Source: Flavobacterium sp. KACC 22761
Lineage (GTDB): Bacteria; Bacteroidota; Bacteroidia; Flavobacteriales; Flavobacteriaceae
Direction of reading: 5' to 3'
Length of the DNA stretch: 64,000 nt
Assembly: GCF_034058155.1 (NCBI RefSeq)
Contig: NZ_CP139148.1
Coordinates: 2,294,001 to 2,358,000 of the forward strand
In this document: positions 18,291-29,500 of the stretch, in pieces
Numbering within the stretch: position 1 is the first letter of the stretch
How the letters are laid out: the number at the start of each line of letters is the position of its first letter
The notes under the pieces: model-generated
Told to the model about the DNA's origin: nothing
Databases searched by the model: none
What the model saw: only the letters and a program-made list of their open reading frames with translations
Position numbers and translations under genes: made by a program

Positions 18291-18317
18291 GGCTATCAGA
18301 AATGATAGCCTTTTTTT
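18291..18317 (+). terminator. Intrinsic terminator after coxA
   Basis: Perfect 8-bp stem GGCTATCA / TGATAGCC (18291-18298 with 18303-18310), loop GAAA, then seven T. Confidence 0.92.
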
Positions 18318-18374
18318 GTTTAGTTAAAGTTTTAAACCTTCAGTTTTACTGTTTTAGAAACTGATTACTTTCTA

Positions 18375-18382
18375 TATCTTTG
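18375..18382 (+). promoter_or_regulatory. -7 box just before ruvB
   Basis: TATCTTTG matches TAnnTTTG and ends only four bases before the ruvB ATG at 18387. TTTA rather than TTTG sits at the expected upstream distance. The transcript would have almost no leader. Confidence 0.55.
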
Positions 18383-18386
18383 TAGG

Positions 18387-19409
18387 ATGAATGAAAATCT
18401 AGATCCTACAACTAAAGGATATAACTCAGAAGAATTAGATCTTGAAAAAAGATTGCGTCCACTCTCATTTGATGATTTTGCTGGACAAGATCAAGTTTTG
18501 GAAAATTTGAAAGTCTTTGTTGCGGCAGCTAATCAGCGTGGCGAAGCACTTGATCATGCTCTTTTTCATGGGCCTCCTGGTCTTGGAAAAACGACTTTGG
18601 CAAATATATTGGCCAATGAACTTCAAGTTGGAATCAAAATTACCTCTGGGCCGGTTTTAGACAAGCCTGGCGACTTGGCCGGTTTGCTTACTAATTTAGA
18701 TGAGCGCGACGTTTTATTCATCGATGAAATTCACCGATTGAGCCCCGTTGTTGAAGAATATCTATATTCGGCAATGGAAGATTTCAAAATCGATATTATG
18801 ATTGAATCTGGTCCAAATGCACGTACGGTCCAGATAAATTTGAACCCGTTTACGCTTATTGGTGCCACTACACGTTCGGGATTATTGACTGCTCCAATGC
18901 GTGCCCGTTTTGGAATTTCATCTCGTTTGCAATATTATACCACCGAACTTTTAACTACAATTGTTGAAAGAAGCGCCTCGATATTAAAAACGCCAATAGA
19001 CTTAGAAGCGGCTATTGAAATAGCAGGTCGAAGCCGTGGAACACCTCGTATTGCAAACGCATTGTTGAGAAGAGTACGTGATTTTGCTCAGATAAAAGGA
19101 AATGGAAGAATTGATCTAGAAATCTCGCGGTATGCTTTGAAAGCATTAAATGTCGATGCACATGGATTAGATGAAATGGATAATAAAATTCTATTGACCA
19201 TTATTAATAAATTTAAAGGTGGACCTGTTGGACTTTCGACTTTAGCAACAGCTGTTTCTGAGAGCAGTGAGACTATTGAAGAAGTTTATGAACCTTTTTT
19301 GATTCAGGAAGGTTTTATTATGCGTACGCCACGTGGCCGTGAAGTTACAGAGAAAGCTTATAAACATTTAGGAAAGGTTAATACAAATATCCAAGGTGGA
19401 TTATTTTAA
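18387..19409 (+). CDS. ruvB: Holliday junction branch migration helicase RuvB
   Basis: A 340-residue AAA+ motor that with RuvA drives branch migration in recombination repair. Walker [11 protein letters not shown] is at 61-70, Walker B FIDEIH at 111-116, sensor 1 GATTRSG near 157-163, and a C-terminal winged helix ends in the RuvB signature [12 protein letters not shown]. No other Met lies near the N-terminus, so ATG 18387 is the start despite the very close -7 box. ruvA is 25 kb away at 43750. The hydrolase gene starts 9 bases downstream. Confidence 0.97.
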   Translation: MNENLDPTTKGYNSEELDLEKRLRPLSFDDFAGQDQVLENLKVFVAAANQRGEALDHALFHGPPGLGKTTLANILANELQVGIKITSGPVLDKPGDLAGLLTNLDERDVLFIDEIHRLSPVVEEYLYSAMEDFKIDIMIESGPNARTVQINLNPFTLIGATTRSGLLTAPMRARFGISSRLQYYTTELLTTIVERSASILKTPIDLEAAIEIAGRSRGTPRIANALLRRVRDFAQIKGNGRIDLEISRYALKALNVDAHGLDEMDNKILLTIINKFKGGPVGLSTLATAVSESSETIEEVYEPFLIQEGFIMRTPRGREVTEKAYKHLGKVNTNIQGGLF

Positions 19410-19418
19410 AGACATTTT

Positions 19419-20234
19419 ATGAAGCATTACCTTTTAATTTTCCTTTTTGCTTTTGGCCTCTCCTTTGGTCAAACCAATTATTTTCCACATCTCGAATATG
19501 GAAAATCGCCACAGCAAATTTTGGATTTGTATGTTCCGAATGGAAATTTAAAAGATGTGCCAGTTGTTATTCTTCTACATGGAGGAGCTTGGTCGATGGG
19601 CGGACTGGAATACACAACCAAGCATGCTCAGGATATTGCTAATAAAGGTTTTGTTGTTGCTAATCTAGATTATCGTTATGTAAATGAGACTATTTCGGCT
19701 AAGGATTTATTGGCAGATATAGATAATGCGGTTGCTTATGTTTCGAAGACTTCAAGTAAATATGGTTATGCTAAAAAAGGATACCATATTGTTGGAATTA
19801 GCGCAGGTGCTCATTTAGCCTTATTATATGGCTATACAAAGAAGAATATGAAGTCTATTACGGCTTTGTGCGCGCCTTCGAGATTGGATTCTCCTGAAGC
19901 GTTAGAACTTAGAAAAAATAGTGGACATCTCGATATTATTGAAAAATTGGCTGGAGCCAAAATTAACCCAACTGGAAATAATGTTGCTTTAACTAAGATA
20001 AGTCCGTTTAGCAATATTTCGAATACACCAACATTGTTAATTCACGGCAACGCTGATGACTTAGTCGATGTAAGTCAATCAAAAAATCTATACAATGAAC
20101 TAAAAAGAAAAGGGGTAGAAACAAAATTGATTATTAGGGAAGGCAAAGGACATGATGTTGGAATGAATACACCTGAAACTGAAATTCAGAATATAAAAGA
20201 TATTACAGATTGGATTCTGAAACACAATAAATAA
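19419..20234 (+). CDS. Secreted alpha/beta hydrolase (esterase/lipase type)
   Basis: A 271-residue alpha/beta-hydrolase with a signal peptide (MKHYLLIFLFAFGLSFGQ). The oxyanion-hole motif HGGAW is at 54-58, the nucleophile elbow GISAG at 126-130 (Ser128), the acid Asp in LIHGNADDLV, and the catalytic His in GKGHDVGM. It resembles BD-FAE / carboxylesterase-type enzymes that cleave esters or peptides at the cell envelope; the substrate cannot be read from sequence. It follows ruvB by 9 bases, so it may be co-transcribed. Confidence 0.82.
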   Translation: MKHYLLIFLFAFGLSFGQTNYFPHLEYGKSPQQILDLYVPNGNLKDVPVVILLHGGAWSMGGLEYTTKHAQDIANKGFVVANLDYRYVNETISAKDLLADIDNAVAYVSKTSSKYGYAKKGYHIVGISAGAHLALLYGYTKKNMKSITALCAPSRLDSPEALELRKNSGHLDIIEKLAGAKINPTGNNVALTKISPFSNISNTPTLLIHGNADDLVDVSQSKNLYNELKRKGVETKLIIREGKGHDVGMNTPETEIQNIKDITDWILKHNK

Positions 20235-20300
20235 ACGGTATTGACAAGAAAAAATAAGCACCATAATTAATTAAGGCGGTTTGTTTAACTTTTATTCAAA

Positions 20301-21647
20301 ATGTCTCAAAGCAAAAAATATAATTATCCGAATAAGCTCTCAATTGCAAGATTCTTTTTAGACTCAGAAGGAGTGCGTAGAAATCCTATACCGTTTCATA
20401 AAAGATATTTTGACAAGTTAGGTGACTCATTTTCTTTGAAGATTGGTTTTTCTAAGCATTTGATTTTGTCTCGAGATAATGAAATCGTTCAATATATTTT
20501 GGTTAAAAATCAAAAGAATTATCACAAGTCAAAATTTCAATCGGTTTATCTTTCTAAATATTTAGGAAAAGGACTTTTAACTAGCGATGGTGATTTTTGG
20601 TTGAAGCAAAGAAGGCTTATTCAGCCGGCATTTCATAAACAGAAAATGAATATGCTTGTCGAGAATATGAATAATACAATTAGTTCTGAAATTGATAATT
20701 TGACAGAGAACGAGATTGTTAATGCTTTTCCGGCAATGAGCCAATTGGCATTTAATGTTGTTGCAAAATCGTTATTTGAGTTTTCTATTTCAGAAGAAAA
20801 ACTGCATCGCATTAAATTTATTATAGAAGAAGTCCAAAAATTTTTGGTCAAAGAAATCAGGCTTCCTCATAAAGCTTTATGGTTTTCATTAAGCGGTCAG
20901 GTCAAAAAGCATTTGCAATTAGCACAAGAGAACAATCAAATCATACAGGAGATTATTGAAGAACGAAATGTCTCCAATGAAGATTTTAATGATTTGCTCA
21001 ACATGCTGATGGAAACTCGTTATGAAGATACAGGCGAAAGCATGTCTATGCAACAATTAATAGACGAAATAAAGGTATTATTTATAGCGGGACACGAGAC
21101 AACAGCAAACGCCTTGACTTTTACACTTCATTTTTTGGGAAAATATCCTGAAGTACAGCAAAAGGTTTTGGATGAAATTACAGAAATTGAATCGCAGACG
21201 GATAATGTTATTGAGCAACTTCAAAAAATGACTTATATAAATGCTGTTTTGAATGAATCAATGCGATTATATCCTCCGGCTTGGATAACAGATAGGCAAA
21301 ATGTGGAAGATGATATTGTGGGCAAGTATAAAATTAAAAAAGGAACTTTGATTGGGGTTTCATTTTATGAGCTTCATCGAAATCCGAAGTATTGGGAAAA
21401 TCCGGACGAGTTTATTCCAGAACGATTTCTTGGCGAGCAAAAAAAACAATCCATGCAATATTTTTATCCTTTTGGAGCCGGACCAAGAATGTGTATTGGA
21501 GCGGGATTTGCTATATATGAAATGTGCTTGGCGATTTCGCAGATTGTAAAACGTTATGTTGTAAAGTCAAATACGGATAAAGTAGAATTTAATCCATTAG
21601 TGACTTTAAAACCGGTTAATATTGAAGTTTCATTTTCTAAAAGATGA
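20301..21647 (+). CDS. Cytochrome P450
   Basis: A 448-residue P450 without a signal peptide or membrane anchor, hence cytoplasmic. The I-helix oxygen-activation motif is AGHETTAN, the K-helix ExxR is in [15 protein letters not shown] follows, and the haem-thiolate loop is [10 protein letters not shown] with Cys398. It resembles the bacterial CYP102-like / fatty-acid or terpenoid hydroxylase branch, but the substrate is unknown. No redox partner gene is adjacent. The stop overlaps the queG start by four bases (ATGA). Confidence 0.9.
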   Translation: MSQSKKYNYPNKLSIARFFLDSEGVRRNPIPFHKRYFDKLGDSFSLKIGFSKHLILSRDNEIVQYILVKNQKNYHKSKFQSVYLSKYLGKGLLTSDGDFWLKQRRLIQPAFHKQKMNMLVENMNNTISSEIDNLTENEIVNAFPAMSQLAFNVVAKSLFEFSISEEKLHRIKFIIEEVQKFLVKEIRLPHKALWFSLSGQVKKHLQLAQENNQIIQEIIEERNVSNEDFNDLLNMLMETRYEDTGESMSMQQLIDEIKVLFIAGHETTANALTFTLHFLGKYPEVQQKVLDEITEIESQTDNVIEQLQKMTYINAVLNESMRLYPPAWITDRQNVEDDIVGKYKIKKGTLIGVSFYELHRNPKYWENPDEFIPERFLGEQKKQSMQYFYPFGAGPRMCIGAGFAIYEMCLAISQIVKRYVVKSNTDKVEFNPLVTLKPVNIEVSFSKR

Positions 21648-22570
21648 GCATAAATTCGAAAGAAATATATTCAAAATTCATAAAAGACGAAGCTAAAAGG
21701 CTTGGGTTTCTTTCGTGCGGTATTTCGAAAGCTGGATTTTTGGAAGAAGAGGCGCCTCGTTTAGAAAAATGGTTAAATAATAATCATAATGGTCAGATGG
21801 CTTATATGGAAAATCATTTTGACAAACGTTTAGATCCTACTTTATTGGTTGATGACGCAAAAAGTGTTGTTTCGCTTCTTCTTAATTATTTTCCTTCGGA
21901 ATCTCAAAATTCGGATAGTTTTAAAATTTCAAAGTATGCTTATGGTCAAGACTATCATTTTGTTATTAAAGAAAAACTGAAAGAACTTCTTCATTCAATC
22001 GAAGAAAATATTGGAGCAGTTTCAGGTAGAGCTTTTGTTGATTCAGCTCCAGTTTTAGATAAGGCTTGGGCGGCAAAAAGCGGCTTGGGATGGATTGGAA
22101 AAAACAGTAATTTAATAACTCAAAAAGTAGGTTCTTTCTATTTTATAGCAGAACTTGTTGTGGATCTTGATTTAGAATATGATCACAAAGTAACTGATCA
22201 TTGCGGTTCTTGTACTGCTTGTATTGATGCTTGTCCTACTCAGGCAATTGTAGCTCCTTATGTTGTCGACGGCAGTAAATGCATTTCTTATTATACAATC
22301 GAATTAAAAGAAAATCTTCCTTATGAAATGAAGGGGAAATTTGATGAATGGATGTTTGGCTGTGATACCTGTCAAGATGTTTGTCCATGGAATCGGTTTT
22401 CGAAACCTCATTCAGAACCTCTCTTTAATCCTAATCCTGAATTGCTTTCTTTTTCTAAAAAAGATTGGACAGAAATTACAGAAGAAACTTTTCGGGTTGT
22501 TTTTAAAAACTCTCCGATCAAAAGAACAAAGTTTGAAGGATTAAAGCGAAATATCTCCTTTTTGAAATAA
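21644..22570 (+). CDS. queG: Epoxyqueuosine reductase QueG
   Basis: A 308-residue enzyme for the last step of queuosine tRNA modification, reduction of epoxyqueuosine with cobalamin and two [4Fe-4S] clusters. The iron-sulfur motifs are [16 protein letters not shown] and [11 protein letters not shown], and the catalytic-region [16 protein letters not shown] is present. The length is in the usual 300-380 range, so the C-terminal HEAT-like extension found in some homologues is absent. The ATG overlaps the P450 stop. Confidence 0.93.
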   Translation: MSINSKEIYSKFIKDEAKRLGFLSCGISKAGFLEEEAPRLEKWLNNNHNGQMAYMENHFDKRLDPTLLVDDAKSVVSLLLNYFPSESQNSDSFKISKYAYGQDYHFVIKEKLKELLHSIEENIGAVSGRAFVDSAPVLDKAWAAKSGLGWIGKNSNLITQKVGSFYFIAELVVDLDLEYDHKVTDHCGSCTACIDACPTQAIVAPYVVDGSKCISYYTIELKENLPYEMKGKFDEWMFGCDTCQDVCPWNRFSKPHSEPLFNPNPELLSFSKKDWTEITEETFRVVFKNSPIKRTKFEGLKRNISFLK

Positions 22571-23577
22571 AAATGAAATTTGTAGTAAGGTGAAAATTGG
22601 TTTAATTATACTTTTTTTTCACTGATAAACTTCCGCTTCATATGACACATTTTTGTAAGACGCTAATTTTTAACTTAATACGTGTGTCTTTATCGATATG
22701 TAAGAAATAAAATACGTTCAAGGTATTTTGTCGATAATAATTATCGACCAATTACATATTATTTCATGATTTGTTTTTATAGCAGATTTTTAAATTTAAT
22801 TTTCTGCCAACTATCCGATGTAATTTTAAGTAGGCTTTATCTTTCAAAATATTTCTATTGAAATCTTGATTATCAGTGAGTAAAAAAGAATTTTAAGAGA
22901 ATTTAAAATTTTTAGGCTATAAAATTTCTCTGATTTATGTTTTAAGTGTTTGATAGATAATGTTTTATTGTTTTGTGGGAAATTCAACAAAAATGACAAA
23001 TGTAAAATGATTTAGTACTTTTCTTATTTAGTAAAATAATTTAATAAAAAATATGCCATTATAAAATCAAATTTTTAATGAAAAAAATTAAGATGATTTG
23101 TAGGTTAAAAAACAAACAAATGTTAAAATCTTTTTCGCAACTTAATATTGGTTTATTTTGTAAGATATTTTGTTTTTTTTGTTTAAAATATTAAAAAAAC
23201 ACGAGTTATTTGTAATAATTTAAGAAAATTCTTCTGTTTTATTGTGAAATAAATAATTTTAATGATTTTTAAAATTGAATTTAGCCGAAAAAAGTTGTTA
23301 TTCAACGTTTTTATAGGTAGTTTATCGACTAATGTAGCTAGTTATTAGGTGTTTATATATTTTCGCGACACCAAAACTACCAAATAACCTATGAGACAAT
23401 TTTTATGTTTTGGACCAAAAACGGTTCAAACACATTTTGATTTTAATAAAAATCTGAAGAAAGATTTTGTCTTTTTTTCAAGATCCAATCCCTACATTTT
23501 TTCGTATCTGTCCTATAAGCTGAAAACCTTGGCTGGTTTTCCAGTTTACAATATTTGCTTTCAAATCTCACTTGCGT
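22571..23577 (+). other. A/T-rich 1-kb spacer before the giant adhesin gene
   Basis: About 1 kb with very high A/T content and no convincing conserved gene. It holds a 19-base palindrome GTCGATAATAATTATCGAC at 22730-22748, flanked by a second inverted pair ATATGTAA (22696-22703) and TTACATAT (22752-22759). A further TTATCGAC lies at 23322-23329. TATATTTTCG near 23357 resembles a weak -7 box. A 64-codon ORF (23391-23585) overlaps the adhesin start by 8 bases and has no recognised features. I saw no terminator after queG. Confidence 0.6.
22730..22748. promoter_or_regulatory. 19-base palindrome, possible operator
   Basis: Two perfect 9-base arms, GTCGATAAT and ATTATCGAC, flank a single central A. 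No binding protein is known to me. An outer inverted pair (22696-22703 and 22752-22759) surrounds it. Confidence 0.4.
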
Positions 23578-26500
23578 ATGCGTAACTCTACTTTTAATCA
23601 GTCTAGATTTTCTAGACTAAACTTTTTTATTGCATTTTTATTACTGATTAGTTTTAGTGCTTCGGCTCAGTTCTATACAAAACACTATATAGCGCCAGCA
23701 CCTTGGCAGTATTTCAGTAAATCAAATGAAATTGTAATTGCAACAAATTCAAGTACACCAGTTAGTATTAAATTATACAGAAGTAATGGTGTTTTAGAAA
23801 CAACATTGAGTGCAGTAAAAGGAGCGCCAGCAATTTATAGATTTCAACTTTTGGCTAGAGATCTTCCTATGTATGCACTAAATACAGTGATTTCAGGTGC
23901 AGGGTTAATTGTTGAAAGTGCGGGACCTACTTCTGTAAACTTGAGAAACGTGGCTTCTGATGAAAATTCTGGAGAAAATAATGACAGGTATCTTAAGGGG
24001 AATGCCGCATTGACCAGTTTTGGAGATGCAGGTCTTGGAGTACGATTTAGAGTGGGGTATTATAGAGATGGATCACTTGGAAATTTTGGTGGTTACGGAG
24101 ATCAACGCCCGATTTATAGTATTATGGCTACGGCTGATAATACTACGGTGAAAATTAATAATGTTGTTGCCACTACTTTAAACGCAGGTCAAAGTTATTT
24201 ATTCAAAGCAGATATAGGAACATTAGTAGAGTCTTCTAGTCCAACAGTAATGAACACTGCAGCCGGTATTGATACACCAGATGGTTGTGGTGATAGCGCC
24301 TATAATCAAATTCCACCTGAAGCAGTGTTAGGAACGGAATACTTTATTGAAAGAGGTAAAGGAAATAATACAGCAGAACAAACAACAATTGTTGCAACAA
24401 AAGACAACACAAATGTAGTAATCGATACCTATTCAACTACAGGTGCTGTGGTAGGAACTACAACTGTTACATTGGCAACAGCAGGAAGTTTTCATACTTT
24501 TTCTAATGGTTCGTTAAATACCCCGTTTTCAGCATCTCGTGTTTCTTCAGATAAGAGAATTGTGGTATATTCAGGGACTGCTCAATCATGTGAAGTCGAT
24601 ATATCGACAATTGCTCCGGTATCTGAATGTGGTGGATCTAATTTCATAGAAACGGCAAAATTTAGAAATTATGGTACGGGAACATTGCCTTATTTTGGAT
24701 ACATTCTTTTAAGAAGTGCAACAGACCCGGTGTTGGTTAATGGTACTAATATTGAATCTTTTAGTGGTATTAGCGCTCGTCATCAATTAGGAACAACAGG
24801 TTGGTATATTATAAATTTTGAAGATACTCAGATTGGAAGTCCAAATGTTCTTTCTCTTACTAGTAATACTAAGATGACTGTATCAATTGTACAACAAGGA
24901 GGAGGGTTTTCTATGGCAGGATTTTTCTCGAATTTTGCCGCTCAGCCTGACGAGCCATCTTTAACATATATTTCAGGTGGTGGATGTACCAACAATACTG
25001 CGGAACTTACAACTCCACCAAATTTTGATCCATACCAATGGTATTTTAATGGAGTCGCAATTAGTGGAGCAAATTCATCTACTTATACGGCTACTAAAAC
25101 GGGTAACTATACGGTATCTTCTACTTTAGCTTGTGGGGCTCAAACCCAATCAAAACCAGTTAATGTTATTTTATGTACAGATTTAGGAATTACTAAAACG
25201 GTTGATAATGCAACTCCTTGTATAGATTCTAATGTAGAATTTACTGTTAAAGTTAGCAATTTAGGAGGGAATAATGTTTCTGGAGTTTCTGTTAATGATT
25301 TACTTCCTTCGGGTTACACTTATGTAAGTGTTGCACCTTCTGTTGGAGTTTATGATTCGACAGCTGGTACCTGGAGTATTGGTGATGTAGATGCCCAATC
25401 ATCTGTTACATTAAAAATTACCGCGACAGTAAAATCTTCAGGGAATTATACCAACACGGCAACATTGCCAGCTTCAATAGATACAAACACAGCAAATAAT
25501 TCAGCTAGTGCGGCGGTGAATCCGAAGCCGTCAAATCTTGTTGTTACAAATCCTACAGCGGTTTGTTCGCCTTCTACAGTTGATTTGACAGCTTCGACTA
25601 TTACGGCGGGAAGTACTGGAAATTTAACACTTTCGTATTGGACAGACGCATTGGCAACATCACCGTATACATCAGCTACCACAGCTAGTGCAGGAACTTA
25701 TTATATAAAGGCAGTTTCATCTGATGGATGCATATTTATAAAACCTGTTGTTGTAACAATGAATACACAACCAAGTACACCAAATGTCACTTCAAGAACT
25801 AGTGGAGCTACTATAACTAATGGTTCAATTAGCTGTTTTGGAGGGAATAGTATTACGTTAAGAGCAACTAATAGTTCGGGATATTTATGGTCAACAGGTG
25901 AAACTAGTAGAGATATTGTTGTTACTGCAGATGGAGTTTATTCGGTAAAAGTAATGAATAGTTCAAATTGCGTAAGTAACAGTTCTTCAGCTGTTACTAT
26001 TACATTTGTACCAACTGCACCAACTGCTTCTAATCAAACATTTTGTTCTTCTGAGAATAAAAAAGTTGGTGATTTAGTGGCCACTGGAAATAATATAAAG
26101 TGGTACAGTTCAAATAGCGGAGGTACCGCTCTTTCAACTAATCAAAATTTGCCAACTACAGCTGGGACATATAATTATTTTGCAAGTCAGACATCAGCAA
26201 ATAATTGTGAAAGTGCGAGAACTCAAATAGTGGTAACGATAAATAATACATCATCAGCGCCAACGGCTTCAGCTCAATCATTTTGTGCTGCTGATAATAA
26301 AAAAGTAGGTGATTTGTCTCCAAATGGATCAACCATAAAATGGTATAGTGCTTCTTCGGGAGGTTTAGCTCTTTCGGCTAACCAAGTTTTAGCAACCGGA
26401 ACTTATTATGTAAGTCAAACTGTTAATAGCTGTGGAGAGAGTGCAAGAACTTCAGTGGCAGTTACCATAAATAATGTACCATCAGCACCAACTGCGTCAT

Positions 26501-29500
26501 CTCAGACGTTTTGTGTCAACGATGGAAAAACTGTTAATGATTTAGCAGTTACATTAACGGCAGGCTCTACAAAAAAATGGTATAATGCCTTAACAGGAGG
26601 AACAGCTTATACGGGAACCGAATTATTGACAACAAGAACTTATTATGTAAGCCAGTCTAATGCTTGTGGTGAAAGCACAAGAACTGCAGTTGCAGTAACG
26701 GTAAATACAACTACAGCGCCAACATCTTCATCTCAAACTTTTTGTGCGATTGATAATAAAACAGTTAATGATCTGGCAGTTAATTTAATTTCTGGAGCAA
26801 CTAAAAAATGGTATAATGCCAATACAGGGGGAACGGCATATACTGGCACAGAGACATTAAATACGGGAATATATTATGTAAGTCAGACTTTGAATAGTTG
26901 CGAAAGCGCAAGAACAGCTGTAGTAGTTACAGTATACAATACAGCAGCTCCAACGGCTAATTCTCAAACATTTTGTGCTGATGATGCTAAAAAAGTTAGT
27001 GACTTAACAGTTACTTCGGGAACAAATTTAAAGTGGTACAATGCAAGTACAGGAGGAACGCAATATACAGGAAATGAAATTTTATCTTCAAATAATTATT
27101 ATGTAAGCCAAACAGTTAATAACTGTGAAAGTACTAGAACGCTAGTTTCGGTTACAGTAAACCCAACACCAGCAACACCATCAATTAATGCGGGAGGTTC
27201 CACAACATTCTGCACAGGCGGAAATGTAGTTTTGACATCAACTAGCGGTATAGGTTATCTATGGTCTAATGGCGCAACAACGCAATCTATTACAGTTTCA
27301 AATTCAGGAAACTACAGTGTTCAAGTGAAGAATGCTTCTGGATGTTTGAGTGCATCTTCTACACCAGTAACTGTGACAGTAAATACTATTCCTTCAGCTC
27401 CGATAGCTTCAGATCAGGCATTCTGTTCAGTTGATGCAAAAACAGTTAGTGACCTATCACCTTCAGGAGCTGGAATCAAATGGTACAGTTCCAATTCAGC
27501 AAGCACTGCATATACAGGCACAGAAACATTGTCAACAGGAACTTATTATGTGAGCCAGACAACCAGCGGATGCGAGAGCGCGAGAACTGCTGTAAATGTT
27601 ACGGTTGCTCCGAAGCCTGCAGATGTTGTAACGAATTCAACAATTTGCTCAGGAGAGACTTATACATGGACAGCCAACAATACGGTCTACAGCACAACGC
27701 AAAGCGGAACCAGAATCTCAAACAACGGGTGTACTGCAGACCAGGTGCTGAACCTGACTGTTACTCCGAAGCCTGCAGACGTGGTGACCAATGCCACAAT
27801 CTGCTCAGGAGATACCTATACATGGACAGCCAACAATACCGCCTACAGCACAACGCAAAACGGAACGAGGATCAGCAACAACGGATGCACGGCAGACCAG
27901 GTGCTGAACCTGACTGTCACTCCGAAGCCTGCAGATGTGGTGACGACAGCGAGCATCTGTTCAGGAGAGACCTATACATGGACAGCCAACAATACCGCCT
28001 ACAGCACAACGCAAAACGGAACGAGGATCAGCAACAACGGATGCACGGCAGACCAGGTGCTGAACCTGACTGTTACTCCGAAGCCTGCAGATGTGGTAAC
28101 GAATGCCACAATCTGCTCAGGAGAGACTTATACATGGGCAGTGAACAATACGGCTTACAGCACCACCCAAAGCGGAACCAGAATCTCAAACAACGGCTGT
28201 ACTGCAGACCAGGTGCTGAACCTGACTGTCACTCCGAAGCCTGCAGATGTGGTAACGAATGCCACAATCTGCTCAGGAGAGACTTATACATGGACAGCAA
28301 ACAATACCTCCTACAGCACAACGCAAAGCGGAACGAGAATCAGCAACAACGGATGCACGGCAGACCAGGTGCTGAACCTGACTGTTACTCCGAAGCCTGC
28401 AGACGTGGTGACCAATGCCACAATCTGCTCAGGAGATACCTATACATGGACAGCCAACAATACCGCCTACAGCACAACGCAAAACGGAACGAGGATCAGC
28501 AACAACGGATGCACGGCAGACCAGGTGCTGAACCTGACTGTCACTCCGAAGCCTGCAGATGTGGTGACGACAGCGAGCATCTGTTCAGGAGAGACCTATA
28601 CATGGACAGCCAACAATACCGCCTACAGCACAACGCAAAACGGAACGAGGATCAGCAACAACGGATGCACGGCAGACCAGGTGCTGAACCTGACTGTTAC
28701 TCCGAAGCCTGCAGATGTGGTAACGAATGCCACAATCTGCTCAGGAGAGACTTATACATGGGCAGTGAACAATACGGCTTACAGCACCACCCAAAGCGGA
28801 ACCAGAATCTCAAACAACGGCTGTACTGCAGACCAGGTGCTGAACCTGACTGTCACTCCGAAGCCTGCAGATGTGGTAACGAATGCCACAATCTGCTCAG
28901 GAGAGACTTATACATGGACAGCAAACAATACCTCCTACAGCACAACGCAAAGCGGAACGAGAATCAGCAACAACGGATGCACGGCAGACCAGGTGCTGAA
29001 CCTGACTGTCACTCCGAAGCCTGCAGACGTGGTGACCAATGCCACAATCTGCTCAGGAGAGACCTATACATGGACAGCCAACAATACCGCCTACAGCACA
29101 ACGCAAAACGGAACGAGGATCAGCAACAACGGATGCACGGCAGACCAGGTGCTGAACCTGACTGTCACTCCGAAGCCTGCAGATGTGGTAACAAATGCAA
29201 CGATCTGTTCAGGAGAGACCTATACATGGGCAGTGAACAATACGGTCTACAGCACAACACAAAGCGGAACCAGAATCTTAAACAACGGATGCACGGCAGA
29301 CCAGGTGCTGAACCTTACAGTAAATCCTTTGCCGGCAACGCCAAGCATTTCTGCCGGAGGTCCGACAACATTCTGTACAGGCGGAAATGTTGTTCTGACT
29401 TCAACCAGCGGAACAGGATATCTATGGTCTAATGGAGCAACTACGCAATCAATAACGGTTTCAAATACAGGAAATTATAGTGTCCAAGTAACGAATGCTT

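Noticed and set aside
22571..23577. Possible RNA gene in the 1-kb A/T-rich spacer
   Set aside because: No cloverleaf, GC-rich stem set or terminator was visible; only short palindromes were found.
27480..29432. A 650-codon ORF in another plus-strand frame within the adhesin repeats
   Set aside because: The 156-nt unit is a multiple of three and higher in GC, so a stop-free alternative frame in one unit is stop-free in all of them. The translation is basic, His/Arg/Gln-rich and has no domain or signal; the adhesin frame is clearly the coding one.
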